A DNA stretch of 64,000 nt from Agrococcus lahaulensis DSM 17612 (GTDB lineage: Bacteria > Actinomycetota > Actinomycetes > Actinomycetales > Microbacteriaceae), in NCBI RefSeq assembly GCF_000425105.1, contig NZ_AULD01000005.1, positions 186,001 through 250,000 on the forward strand, written 5' to 3'. Below the pieces are notes generated by a model that had not been told where the DNA came from, ran no database searches, and worked only from the letters and a program-made list of their open reading frames with translations. Made by a program: the position numbers and the translations under genes. This document shows, one piece after another, positions 16,885-27,498 of this stretch; position 1 is the first letter of the stretch; each line of letters starts with the position of its first letter.

Positions 16885-18417
16885 TCACTCCGCGCGCACC
16901 GGCTGCGGCTCGAGCGCATCGCGCCAGCCGAACGCGAGCCCCGCGGCGGCGATGCCGACGAACGGCAGCGCCATGTCGGGCCGCTCGACCGCGACCGCCG
17001 CGAGCCCGGTCGCGCCCGCCGCCACCGCGACCTCCATGCCGCGCCGCTGCACGACGGCGAGCACACCGGCGCCCGCTCCCGACTTCGGCGTCACGTGGAA
17101 GCGCGCCCGGCCCGACACGAGCACCATCACGATGGCGCGCGCCGCGACGAGCGAGACGGATGCGTAGAGCATCGCCGCGCGCACGGTGAACGACGCGCTC
17201 GCGAGCAGCCCGCGCGTGCGCGCTCGGTGGACGGCTTCCGGCACGAGCGGCGCGAGCCCGAGCGCGCCGAGCACGACGCCGACCTGCCAGGGGAAGGCCG
17301 GCGCGAGCGTCGCCGCCGCCACGAGCGAATAGGCGAACAGCACGAGCGGCACGAGCGCCGCGAGCACGGGCACGAGCAGGTCGAGCACGAGGTCGGCGCG
17401 GCGGAGCGCCCCGAGGCGGCCGTCGACGAGGCTGCCCCGCGAGCGCGCGAGCAGCTGCACCGCGCCCTCGACGAACTTGCCGAACTGCACCGCGAACGCC
17501 GCGTGGTCGACCGGCGGATCCTCGATCGAGCGCAGCTCCGGCGCCGCGACGAGCCGGTGCCCGCGCCGCGCGAGCTCGACCGAGAGCGCGGTGTCCTCCA
17601 TCACGAGCTCGGGGAACCCGCCCGCGTCGCGCACCGCGGCGACGTCGAGCATCGCGCCGCGGCCGCAGAAGACGCTCACGCCGAGCGCGTCGCGGCCGGC
17701 GAGCTGCATGGCGGCGTGCCGCGCGAAGAGCCCGCCGAAGTCGCGCACGAACGACGTGCCCTCGCGACGCATGCCGATGCTCCCCTGCACGACCCCCGCA
17801 TCCGGGTGCAGGGCGAAGCGCGCGAGCCCGCGCTCGACGAAGTCGCCGGGGATCTCCTGGTCGGCGTCGAGCACGACGATGCGGTCGACCTCGTCGCTGT
17901 GCCGATCGAGCCACGCGTTGAGGTTGCCCGCCTTCGCGCCGCCGCTCCCCGACCGCCGATGCACCTCGACGACCCCCTCGGCGACGAGCGCGTCGATGCG
18001 CGCACGCGTCTCGGGCAGCGAGGAGTCGTCGAGCACGACCGTGCGGGTGCCAGGGTGCGACTGCTGAGCGCTCCGCCGCACGACGTCGGCGCGGAAGTCG
18101 TCGACGACCGGGTACAGGATCGCGACGCGCTCGTCGCCCGACGCCGCGGCGACGCGGGGCTCGGGGGCCGACGCGCGCCGCGCGGCGAGGAGCAGCACGA
18201 CGTGCCGCGAGCCGGTCAGCAGCGCGAGCCCGACGACCGGCGCCGCGACCGCGAGCGCCACCCACCCGGCGACCGAGGTCGGCGACGCGAGTCTCGCGAT
18301 CGCGAGCGCCACGATCACGGTGAGCACCGACCACAGCACCGCCAGGAGCACGGGAGCATCGGCCGCTCGCGGCGCCTGGGCAGGCGGAAGTCCGGGCCGG
18401 CGGTCGATGCGGGTCAC
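16885..18417 (-). CDS. Membrane glycosyltransferase, family 2 (cellulose-synthase-like)
   Basis: 510-aa inner-membrane GT2 enzyme. Two N-terminal helices precede the catalytic domain. It has DDSS (nucleotide-sugar Asp), DADQE as the DxD, and MEDTAL with the catalytic Asp. The fourth element, normally QxxRW, reads QFGKF here. Four or more helices follow. Start is GTG 18417, because GGAAGGAG precedes it; the frame is open 13 codons farther. It probably makes an exopolysaccharide or glycolipid, but donor and product are unknown. No partner polysaccharide genes are adjacent. Confidence 0.83.
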   Translation of the reverse strand: MTRIDRRPGLPPAQAPRAADAPVLLAVLWSVLTVIVALAIARLASPTSVAGWVALAVAAPVVGLALLTGSRHVVLLLAARRASAPEPRVAAASGDERVAILYPVVDDFRADVVRRSAQQSHPGTRTVVLDDSSLPETRARIDALVAEGVVEVHRRSGSGGAKAGNLNAWLDRHSDEVDRIVVLDADQEIPGDFVERGLARFALHPDAGVVQGSIGMRREGTSFVRDFGGLFARHAAMQLAGRDALGVSVFCGRGAMLDVAAVRDAGGFPELVMEDTALSVELARRGHRLVAAPELRSIEDPPVDHAAFAVQFGKFVEGAVQLLARSRGSLVDGRLGALRRADLVLDLLVPVLAALVPLVLFAYSLVAAATLAPAFPWQVGVVLGALGLAPLVPEAVHRARTRGLLASASFTVRAAMLYASVSLVAARAIVMVLVSGRARFHVTPKSGAGAGVLAVVQRRGMEVAVAAGATGLAAVAVERPDMALPFVGIAAAGLAFGWRDALEPQPVRAE

Positions 18418-18513
18418 TCGCGCTCCTTCCCGCACCACGGTCGCGGCGCGATGCACGGAGGCTAACGAGCGCGGCTCCGCGTTCCTGGGGAGCCAGCCGC
18501 GAGCGCGCTGGCC

Positions 18514-19098
18514 TCAGCGCGCGTCGAGCCGCGCCTCGAGGCCGCGCCGCACGGCCGGCCACTCCGGAGCGATGATCGAGTAGACGACCGTGTCGCGCAG
18601 CGTGCCCTTGTAGACCTGGTGGCTGCGGAGCACGCCGTCGAGCTTCGCGCCGAGCCGCTCGATCGCGTCGCGCGACTGCCGGTTGTGCCAGTGCGTGCGG
18701 AACTCGACCGCGACGCAGCCGAGCTCGTCGAACGCGCGCTCGAGCATCATGAGCTTGATCGCCGGGTTGACGCCCGAGCCCTGCGCCGAGACCGCCATCC
18801 AGGTCGAGCCGATCTCGAGCCGCGGCGTCTCGGCCTCGATGTGCATGTAGGTCGTCATGCCGACCGCGCGCCCGCCGACGACGATCGCCCACGGCACCAT
18901 CGTTCCCTCGCGGTGGAGCGCGAGCCGGCGGTCGATCTCGTCGCCGACCGCGCTCGGCTCCGGCACGCTCGTGTACCAGGCGCGGCGCCACAGCTCGCCC
19001 TCCGCGGCGGCGTCGGCGAGCGCCGGTGCGTGCTCATGGCCGAGCGGCTCGAGGGTGACGAGCGGATGCGTCAGGACGACCGGGTCGAGGATGCTCAC
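18514..19098 (-). CDS. GNAT family N-acetyltransferase (RimJ/RimL-like)
   Basis: 194 aa of the acetyltransferase_3 type. It opens VVLTHPLVTLEPLGHEHAPA, typical of the RimJ/RimL group. Central strands RLEIGSTWM (about 92-100) precede the acetyl-CoA loop region with NPAIKLMMLERAFDELG (about 110-126). The C-terminal H-NRQSRDAIERLGAKLDGVLR segment is the classic helix and strand before the product strand. Substrate unknown. CAGAAT lies six bases before the GTG start, suggesting leaderless translation. Confidence 0.85.
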   Translation of the reverse strand: MSILDPVVLTHPLVTLEPLGHEHAPALADAAAEGELWRRAWYTSVPEPSAVGDEIDRRLALHREGTMVPWAIVVGGRAVGMTTYMHIEAETPRLEIGSTWMAVSAQGSGVNPAIKLMMLERAFDELGCVAVEFRTHWHNRQSRDAIERLGAKLDGVLRSHQVYKGTLRDTVVYSIIAPEWPAVRRGLEARLDAR

Positions 19099-19154
19099 GG
19101 TGCCATTCTGGCGGCACCGTTGCCGCCGCCGGGGCGCCGTGCGAGCATGCGCGC

Positions 19155-19778
19155 ATGACCGTGCGCTTCGACGACGCCGCCAGCGATCTCGTGCAGCTCG
19201 TCCGGCGGGTGCCGCGCGAGCGGCTCGACGGCCCGGGGCTCGGCGAGTGGACGCTCCGCGAGCTCATCGGGCACACCTCCCGGGCCATCACGACCGTCAC
19301 GGCCTACCTCGCGCAACCCGAGCCGGAAGCGGTCACGATCCACTCGGCGAGCGAGTACCTCGAGGTCGTGCTGCGGCAGCACGGCGACGACGAGGCCATC
19401 CTGTTGCGCGGACGCGCGGCCGGCGCGGCGCTCGGCGACGACCTCGCCGCCGAGATCGAGGCGATGCACGTCGAGGCCGCGGCCGCGATCGCCGCGGCGG
19501 GGCCCGACCGGCGCATCGCGATCGGCGGTGACGCGACGATCGCGATGCGGCTCGGCGAGTACCTGCGCACGCGGGTCTTCGAGCTCACCGTGCACGGCAT
19601 CGACATCGCCGACACCGCGGGCGTCGAGTGGACGCCCGTGCCCGCGCACGTGCTCGACGCCCTGCACCTGGCCGCCGTCAACGCATCCGCCCGCGGCGCA
19701 GGCATCGAGTCGCTGCGATTGCTCACCGGACGCCGCCCCGCGGCCGGGCTCGACGGCGTGCTCCGCGCCGGGGCGTAG
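19155..19778 (+). CDS. Maleylpyruvate isomerase family, mycothiol-dependent-type (DinB-like) protein
   Basis: 207 aa with the DinB/maleylpyruvate isomerase N-terminal fold. The LGEWTLRELIGHTSRA segment (about 29-44) is the usual first metal-ligand helix (His in xxGHT). A second His, in VFELTVHGIDIADT (about 142-155), is the family's later metal ligand. Members often use mycothiol, the actinobacterial thiol. Substrate unknown. A second family member lies at 51780-52391. Confidence 0.8.
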   Translation: MTVRFDDAASDLVQLVRRVPRERLDGPGLGEWTLRELIGHTSRAITTVTAYLAQPEPEAVTIHSASEYLEVVLRQHGDDEAILLRGRAAGAALGDDLAAEIEAMHVEAAAAIAAAGPDRRIAIGGDATIAMRLGEYLRTRVFELTVHGIDIADTAGVEWTPVPAHVLDALHLAAVNASARGAGIESLRLLTGRRPAAGLDGVLRAGA

Positions 19779-19846
19779 CCCCCGACGAGCGCTCGGGGCT
19801 GCGCGGAGGCGCCTGCTGTACGATCGACCGGTTGTCTGACACGTGA

Positions 19847-21205
<1,359 letters not shown>

Positions 21206-21264
21206 CTGGCAGGCTCTCAGCAACGCGCCATACGCTGGCGCGGCACACGGGACGAGGAGATCGC

Positions 21265-22587
21265 TTGACTGGGCAGACGAACGATCGCGCGGCAGTCGCT
21301 CCGCGGATCATCCGTCGCGCGCAGACCGCTGACTTCGCCGACCGCATGCTCACGCGCCGTTGGCTCGTGCGCGCCTTCCTGCTGCTGCACGGGGCGTCGC
21401 TCCTCGCCCTGCTGCCGGCGATCATCGCGGGCGGCACGGTCGGTGACCTGCCGCTCTACCGTGAGTGGGCGATGGCCGCGTTCGAGGGCGACGAGATCGT
21501 CGGGATCGACACCGACTGGGTCTACCCGCTGCTCGCGTGGCTGCCGATCGGCGCGGCCAACCTGCTCGGCGCCCCGCTCTACCAGCTGCTGTGGCTCCTC
21601 ATGACGGCCGCGCTCAACTGGTGGGCCGTCTGGGTGCTGAGCGACGGCGGTCGCAGCCGTCGGGGCATGCTCGCCGCGCACGCCTTCATGCTCGGCTTCC
21701 TGCTGCTGAGCCCCGTCGCGCTGCTGCGCCTCGAGGGCGTCACCGGGCCGCTCGTCATCGTCGGGCTCGTGTGGCTCTCGCGCCGACCGCTCGTCGCGGG
21801 CGCGCTGCTCGCGGTCGCGACCTGGATCAAGGTGTGGCCCGCGATGGTGATCGCGGCGATCGTCGCGGTGCACCGCGACCGCTGGCTCGTCGTGCTGGCC
21901 GGCTTCGGCGTCACCGCCGCGACCGCCGCGATCAGCGCGACGCTCGGCGGCATCCCGCACCTGATGAGCTTCCTCACGATGCAGACCGACCGCGCGCTGC
22001 AGCTCGAGGCGCCGATCGCGACGCCGTGGGTGTGGGCGGCAGCGCTCGACGTGTTCGGCTCCCGCGTCTACCAGAACCGGGCGCTCGCGACGCGCGAGGT
22101 CGTCGGCCCGCTCGACGGCGGGGCGATCCTGCTCTCGACGCCGCTGCTCATCGCCGCGGTCGCATGCATCGCGGTGCTGCTGCTCTGGGCGAGGCGGCGC
22201 GGCGCCGACTCGCGCGAGCTGCTGCTCGTCGGCGCCTTCGCGCTCGTCGCCGCATCGATCGTCTTCAACAAGGTCGGCTCGCCGCAGTACCTGCTGTGGC
22301 TGCTGCCGATCGCCGCGGTCGCGATGGCGCGGCCCACCGCCTGGTGGCGGCGGATGACGGCGCTGCTGCTCGTCACGTCGCTGCTGACGACGCTCGTCTT
22401 CCCGATCTTCTACATGCCGCTCGTGCGCCTCGAGTGGTTCGCGGTGCTGCTGCTCTCGGCGCGCAACCTGCTGCTCGTGGCCCTGCTGCTCGCGGCGATC
22501 GCGAAGCTCGTCCAGCTCGGCCGGGCCGGCGGGCTCGGATCCCGCGCGACGGTCTCGACGAACACGCAGCCGCTCGCGCTCGTCTGA
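21265..22587 (+). CDS. Integral membrane mannosyltransferase-like protein (DUF2029/GT87 type)
   Basis: 440 aa with about ten to twelve membrane helices. The periplasmic-loop region LYREWAMAAFEGDEIVGIDTD (about 64-84, abbreviated) carries acidic residues where polyprenol-dependent GT87 enzymes have their catalytic Asp. The helix WLSRRPLVAGALLAVATWIK and later VGSPQYLLWLLPI also fit. Such enzymes add mannose to lipoarabinomannan-type glycans. The start is TTG 21265 behind GAGGAG (21254-21259); TACGCT at 21231-21236 is a likely -10. It follows gdhA by 59 bases. Confidence 0.75.
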   Translation: MTGQTNDRAAVAPRIIRRAQTADFADRMLTRRWLVRAFLLLHGASLLALLPAIIAGGTVGDLPLYREWAMAAFEGDEIVGIDTDWVYPLLAWLPIGAANLLGAPLYQLLWLLMTAALNWWAVWVLSDGGRSRRGMLAAHAFMLGFLLLSPVALLRLEGVTGPLVIVGLVWLSRRPLVAGALLAVATWIKVWPAMVIAAIVAVHRDRWLVVLAGFGVTAATAAISATLGGIPHLMSFLTMQTDRALQLEAPIATPWVWAAALDVFGSRVYQNRALATREVVGPLDGGAILLSTPLLIAAVACIAVLLLWARRRGADSRELLLVGAFALVAASIVFNKVGSPQYLLWLLPIAAVAMARPTAWWRRMTALLLVTSLLTTLVFPIFYMPLVRLEWFAVLLLSARNLLLVALLLAAIAKLVQLGRAGGLGSRATVSTNTQPLALV

Positions 22588-22606
22588 CGCGGGGGCCGCG
22601 CGACAC

Positions 22607-23893
<1,287 letters not shown>

Positions 23894-23931
23894 GGGTCTC
23901 CCCCTCGGACGGGTGCGGCGTACGCCCCAGC

Positions 23932-24489
23932 CTATCGGGCGGCTGTGCCGGGCGCTCCCGAGCCGACCGCCGCGACGCACTCGTCGATGGTCCGATCGGG
24001 CGAGAACGCGAGCCGCTCGAACCCCACCATGATGAACGCGCCGAGCCGAGCGGCGGCGTCGACGCCGGATGCGGGGCGGCCGTCGGCCGCGAGGGCGGCG
24101 CCGAGCTCGTCGAGCAGCACGGCGCGGTGGCCCGCGAGCGTCGCGCGCCAGGGCCGGTCGGTGCGGAAGAGCTCGCCCACGACGACCTTCGCGACGTGCG
24201 GGTCGGCCTCGAGGCCCTCGAGCATCGCGCGCGCGACGGCATCGAGCGCGGCGCCTGGCTCGGCATCCTCTCGGGCGTCGCGGATGCGCCCCGAGACGCG
24301 CGCGATGGCCTCGTCGATGAGCGACTCGAAGATCGCTTCCTTCGAGGGGAAGGAGTAGTAGACGCTGCCCTTCGCGACGCCTGCGCGCGCGGCGATCTCG
24401 TCGACCGTCGTCGCGCTCACGCCGCGCTCGGCGGCGAGCTCGGCGGCCGCGACCAGCACCTTGTCGCGGCTGCGGTTGGGGCGTGCCAT
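23932..24489 (-). CDS. TetR/AcrR family repressor
   Basis: 185 aa. The helix-turn-helix (about 9-53) reads [16 protein letters not shown], then [19 protein letters not shown], then [11 protein letters not shown], typical TetR. The C-terminal ligand domain is unlike any I can name. Start at ATG 24489, behind GAGGAGGAG. It is divergent from the ABC-like/YhgE operon across a gap of 93 bases that contains a palindrome (24532-24547). It most likely represses itself and that efflux operon. Confidence 0.9.
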   Translation of the reverse strand: MARPNRSRDKVLVAAAELAAERGVSATTVDEIAARAGVAKGSVYYSFPSKEAIFESLIDEAIARVSGRIRDAREDAEPGAALDAVARAMLEGLEADPHVAKVVVGELFRTDRPWRATLAGHRAVLLDELGAALAADGRPASGVDAAARLGAFIMVGFERLAFSPDRTIDECVAAVGSGAPGTAAR

Positions 24490-24531
24490 GGCTCCTCCTC
24501 GTCCGGAAGCATCCTGTCGCATCCATTGTTG

Positions 24532-24547
24532 TACTGACCAGTCAGTA
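24532..24547. promoter_or_regulatory. Palindromic operator between TetR and the YhgE operon
   Basis: TACTGACCAGTCAGTA: arms TACTGAC and GTCAGTA around a CA centre. It overlaps a TATAGA/TAGATT -10 region for the forward operon (24546-24553) and sits beside TACAAC on the reverse strand for the repressor. One protein bound here could close both promoters. Confidence 0.7.
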
Positions 24548-24582
24548 TAGATTACGATCGCCGACGGAGAGAGGAGCAGCGG

Positions 24583-25230
24583 ATGCGCATCGAGCTGATC
24601 GACGCGGCGAAGGGCCGCGGCGAGGCGCTGCCGCCGACGTCGCTCGCGTTCGAGAGCGGCGAGGCGGTGCGCGTGGTGGTCGAGACGGAGCAGCGGCCGA
24701 CCGTGGTGGGCCTGCTCGCGTCCGGACGGATGCGGCCCGACGCGGGCGCGCTGCTGCTCGACGGTGAGCGCGGCCGCCGCCGCGAGGTGCGTCACCGCAC
24801 GGCTCTCGTCGACGCGCCGCGGGTGAGCGACCCCGAGCCCGACGTGTCGCTCGGCGGCGCGATCGCCGAGGAGCTGCTCTACGCCGGCGTGCCCGGCGAC
24901 CCCCGCAGCGTGCGCCGCTGGGCCGCGCAGCTCGGCGTCGACCACCTGCGCGCGCTGCCGATCGCCGACGTCGAGCCGGCTGTGCGCATCCGCGTGCTCG
25001 CCGAGCTCGCGGTGCTCCGCGACCGGGTCGAGGCGATCGTGCTCGTGAGCCCCGACCGCCACGGCGGCGACCCCCGCGCGTGGTGGGCGGAGGCGCGACG
25101 GCTGGCCGATCGAGGCTTCGCCGTGCTCGTCGTGTGCGGCGAGGCCGCGGACGCCGTGCTGCGCGCCGATGAGACGCCCGAGGCCGCCGAGGGCGCCGAG
25201 CACGCGCAGCCAGAGGAGGCCGCCGCATGA
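24583..25230 (+). CDS. Degenerate ABC-ATPase-like protein without Walker motifs
   Basis: 215 aa. The layout follows an ABC ATPase: a strand and loop, then LLASGRMRPDAGALLLDG (about 46-63), which parallels the usual xLLxGxLxPDxGxVxLDG, and a late hydrophobic strand (VEAIVLVSPDRHG, about 149-161) where Walker B would be. But the P-loop position reads VETEQRPTVVG, with no GxxGxGK[ST], there is no LSGGQ, and the Walker B Asp-Glu is missing. It should not hydrolyse ATP. It overlaps the YhgE gene by four bases (ATGA), so it is probably an accessory or regulatory subunit of it. Confidence 0.6.
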   Translation: MRIELIDAAKGRGEALPPTSLAFESGEAVRVVVETEQRPTVVGLLASGRMRPDAGALLLDGERGRRREVRHRTALVDAPRVSDPEPDVSLGGAIAEELLYAGVPGDPRSVRRWAAQLGVDHLRALPIADVEPAVRIRVLAELAVLRDRVEAIVLVSPDRHGGDPRAWWAEARRLADRGFAVLVVCGEAADAVLRADETPEAAEGAEHAQPEEAAA

Positions 25231-27236
25231 CCGTCCCGCAGCTCATCGCGGCCGAGCTCCGCCGCCTCGTCGCCACCCGCATGGGTCGCCTCGCGCTCCT
25301 CGCGCTCGCGCTCGTGCCGCTGCTCTACGGCGGCGTCTACCTCTGGGCCAACCAGGACCCGTACGCGCAGCTCGACGAGCTGCCCGTGGCGCTCGTCGTC
25401 GACGACGCGGGCGACGACGGGCGCGTCGTCGGCGACGAGGTGGCCGACCGGCTCGTAGCCGACGGCGCCTTCGACTGGCATCGGGTGAGCGCCGAGGAAG
25501 CGTCGGCCGGGGTCGCCGACGCGACGTACGACTTCTCGGTGACGCTGCCGGCCTCCTTCTCCGCAGACCTCGCGAGCGCAGCGGGCGACGACCCGCACCG
25601 AGCGGTCGTGGCGCTGTCGACGAACGACGCGAACAGCTACCTCGCGACGACGATCGGCACGCAGGCCGCCGAGCGCATCCGCTCTGCGGTCGCGCGATCG
25701 GTGGGCGAGGAGGCGGCCTCGCGCATGCTGCTCGCGATCAGCGACATCCGCGACGGCCTCGTCGACGCGCACGACGGCGCGGCCACCCTGACCGAAGGCG
25801 CCGACGACGCCGCCTCGGGTGCCTCACGGCTCGCGAGCGGCGCCGATGCGCTCGCCGACGGCACCGGGCAGCTCTCGACCGGTGCCGCCGCGCTCGCCGA
25901 CGGCACCGTCAGGCTCGCCGACGGCGCGGGCCGCCTCGACGACGGGCTCGGGCAGCTCGAGCAGGCGACCGCGTCGCTGCCGGCGCAGACCCGCCAGCTC
26001 GCCGACGGCGCACAGCAGGTCGCCGAAGGCGATGCGCGCATCGCCGCGATCGGCGGCGAGGTGGCCGACGCGGTCGCGCCGGTCGCCGCACGGGTGCCCG
26101 AGGCGCGCGCGGCGATCGTCGAGCGGCTGCAGCAGGCGGGCCTCGACGACGCGCAGATCGCTGCCGCGCTCAGCCCGCTCGACGGCCTGGGCGACGACGT
26201 CGCGGCGGCGGACGCCCGCGTGCAGGACGCGAGCGCGCAGCTCGACCGGCTCGCGGCCGGGGCGCAGCAGCTGGCCGACGGCGCCGAGCGGCTCGCGAGC
26301 GCCTCGCCGCAGCTCGCCGCAGGCATCGCGAGCGCCGCGGACGGCGCCAGCGACCTCGCCGACGGCGCCGCGGAGGTGCACGACGGCGCTGCCCGGCTCG
26401 CCGACGGGGCCGCGTCCGCCGCGAGCGGCGCGGGCGAGCTCGCCACCGGCGCTCACGCGCTCGACGACGGGCTCGGGCGGCTCGACGAAGGCACCGCGCA
26501 GCTGCGCGACGGCCTCGGCGACGCGGTCGCGCAGATCCCCGTCACGACCGAGCAGGAGCGCGCCGCGCAGTCGTCGATGATCTCTGATCCGGTGCGGACC
26601 GACGCCGACGCGGTCGCCTCCGCCAGCTCCTACGGCGCTGGCCTCGCGCCCTTCTTCCTGTCGCTCGCCGCGTGGATCGGCATGTACGCGCTCATGCTCA
26701 TCCTCAAGCCCCTCTCGCGGCGCGCGATCACGGCGCTGCGCTCACCCGTGCGCGTCTCGCTCGCGGCCTGGCTCATCCCCACGCTCATCGGCACGGCCCA
26801 GATGGCGGCGCTGCTCGCGATCGTCGGCCTCGCGCTCGGGTTCCCCATCGCGCATCCAGCCCTCATGCTCGGGATGATGGTGCTCGCCGTCGCGACGTTC
26901 GCGGCGATCATCGTGGCGCTGAACACGTGGCTCGGCTCCGTCGGGCAGTTCCTCGGACTCGTGCTCATGGTCGTGCAGCTCGTCACCGCGGGCGGCACGT
27001 TCCCGTGGCAGACGCTGCCGGCGCCGCTCGCGGCCCTGCACCACGCGCTGCCGATGAGCTACGCCGTCGACGGCCTCCGGCAGCTCATGTACGGCGGCTC
27101 GATGGCGGCCGCGGGCGCGGATGCGCTCGTGCTCGTCGCGTTCGGGGCCGGGGCGCTCGCGCTCATCGTGCTGGGTGTCGCGAGGATGGTCGACCACCGC
27201 ACGCTCCGCGACCTGCAGCCGAGCCTCATCGGCTGA
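25227..27236 (+). CDS. YhgE/Pip family membrane protein (ABC-2-like efflux component)
   Basis: 669 aa. One N-terminal membrane helix (about 18-36) leads to a large extracellular domain. Residues about 190-430 contain many copies of LADGAxxL/LASGAxxL heptad-like repeats typical of YhgE/Pip, expected to form a long coiled helical hairpin. Five to six C-terminal helices of ABC-2 type follow (about 470-650). YhgE relatives are linked to export of compounds or secreted proteins and to phage receptor function. It is coupled to the ABC-like gene upstream and is likely repressed by the divergent TetR. Confidence 0.85.
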   Translation: MTVPQLIAAELRRLVATRMGRLALLALALVPLLYGGVYLWANQDPYAQLDELPVALVVDDAGDDGRVVGDEVADRLVADGAFDWHRVSAEEASAGVADATYDFSVTLPASFSADLASAAGDDPHRAVVALSTNDANSYLATTIGTQAAERIRSAVARSVGEEAASRMLLAISDIRDGLVDAHDGAATLTEGADDAASGASRLASGADALADGTGQLSTGAAALADGTVRLADGAGRLDDGLGQLEQATASLPAQTRQLADGAQQVAEGDARIAAIGGEVADAVAPVAARVPEARAAIVERLQQAGLDDAQIAAALSPLDGLGDDVAAADARVQDASAQLDRLAAGAQQLADGAERLASASPQLAAGIASAADGASDLADGAAEVHDGAARLADGAASAASGAGELATGAHALDDGLGRLDEGTAQLRDGLGDAVAQIPVTTEQERAAQSSMISDPVRTDADAVASASSYGAGLAPFFLSLAAWIGMYALMLILKPLSRRAITALRSPVRVSLAAWLIPTLIGTAQMAALLAIVGLALGFPIAHPALMLGMMVLAVATFAAIIVALNTWLGSVGQFLGLVLMVVQLVTAGGTFPWQTLPAPLAALHHALPMSYAVDGLRQLMYGGSMAAAGADALVLVAFGAGALALIVLGVARMVDHRTLRDLQPSLIG

Positions 27237-27302
27237 GGCGTCGCCCGCCGCTCTGCTGGCCGAGGCGGCCCGTCAGCGCTGGGCCCGGTCGCCGCCGCCG
27301 AG

Positions 27303-27455
27303 TCAGTAGCCGTAGCCGTCCGACTCCTCGGCGTTCTCGCGCTGCGCCTCCGCGGGGCTCTCGTCCTGCTCCGCCTCGTCGCGCGCGTGCGCGTTCGTCT
27401 CCTCGGCGGCCTCGTCGCCGCGGGGGTCCTGCGCGTTCGGGTCGATGCCGGTCAT
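27303..27455 (-). CDS. Small acidic protein (50 aa)
   Basis: A short reverse-strand gene: ATG at 27455 behind GAGGAGACGAC, ending YGYGY-like (SDGYGY) before TGA at 27303. The product is rich in Glu, Asp, Asn, Gln and Ala, has almost no hydrophobic residues, and is likely disordered. Codon third positions are G/C-rich and the ribosome site is strong, which support a real gene. Function unknown. It lies 43 bases downstream of the SDR gene and may be on its transcript. Confidence 0.55.
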   Translation of the reverse strand: MTGIDPNAQDPRGDEAAEETNAHARDEAEQDESPAEAQRENAEESDGYGY

Positions 27456-27498
27456 GTCGTCTCCTCTCGTCACCGCCGCTCTGGCGGGCAGTTCGGGC

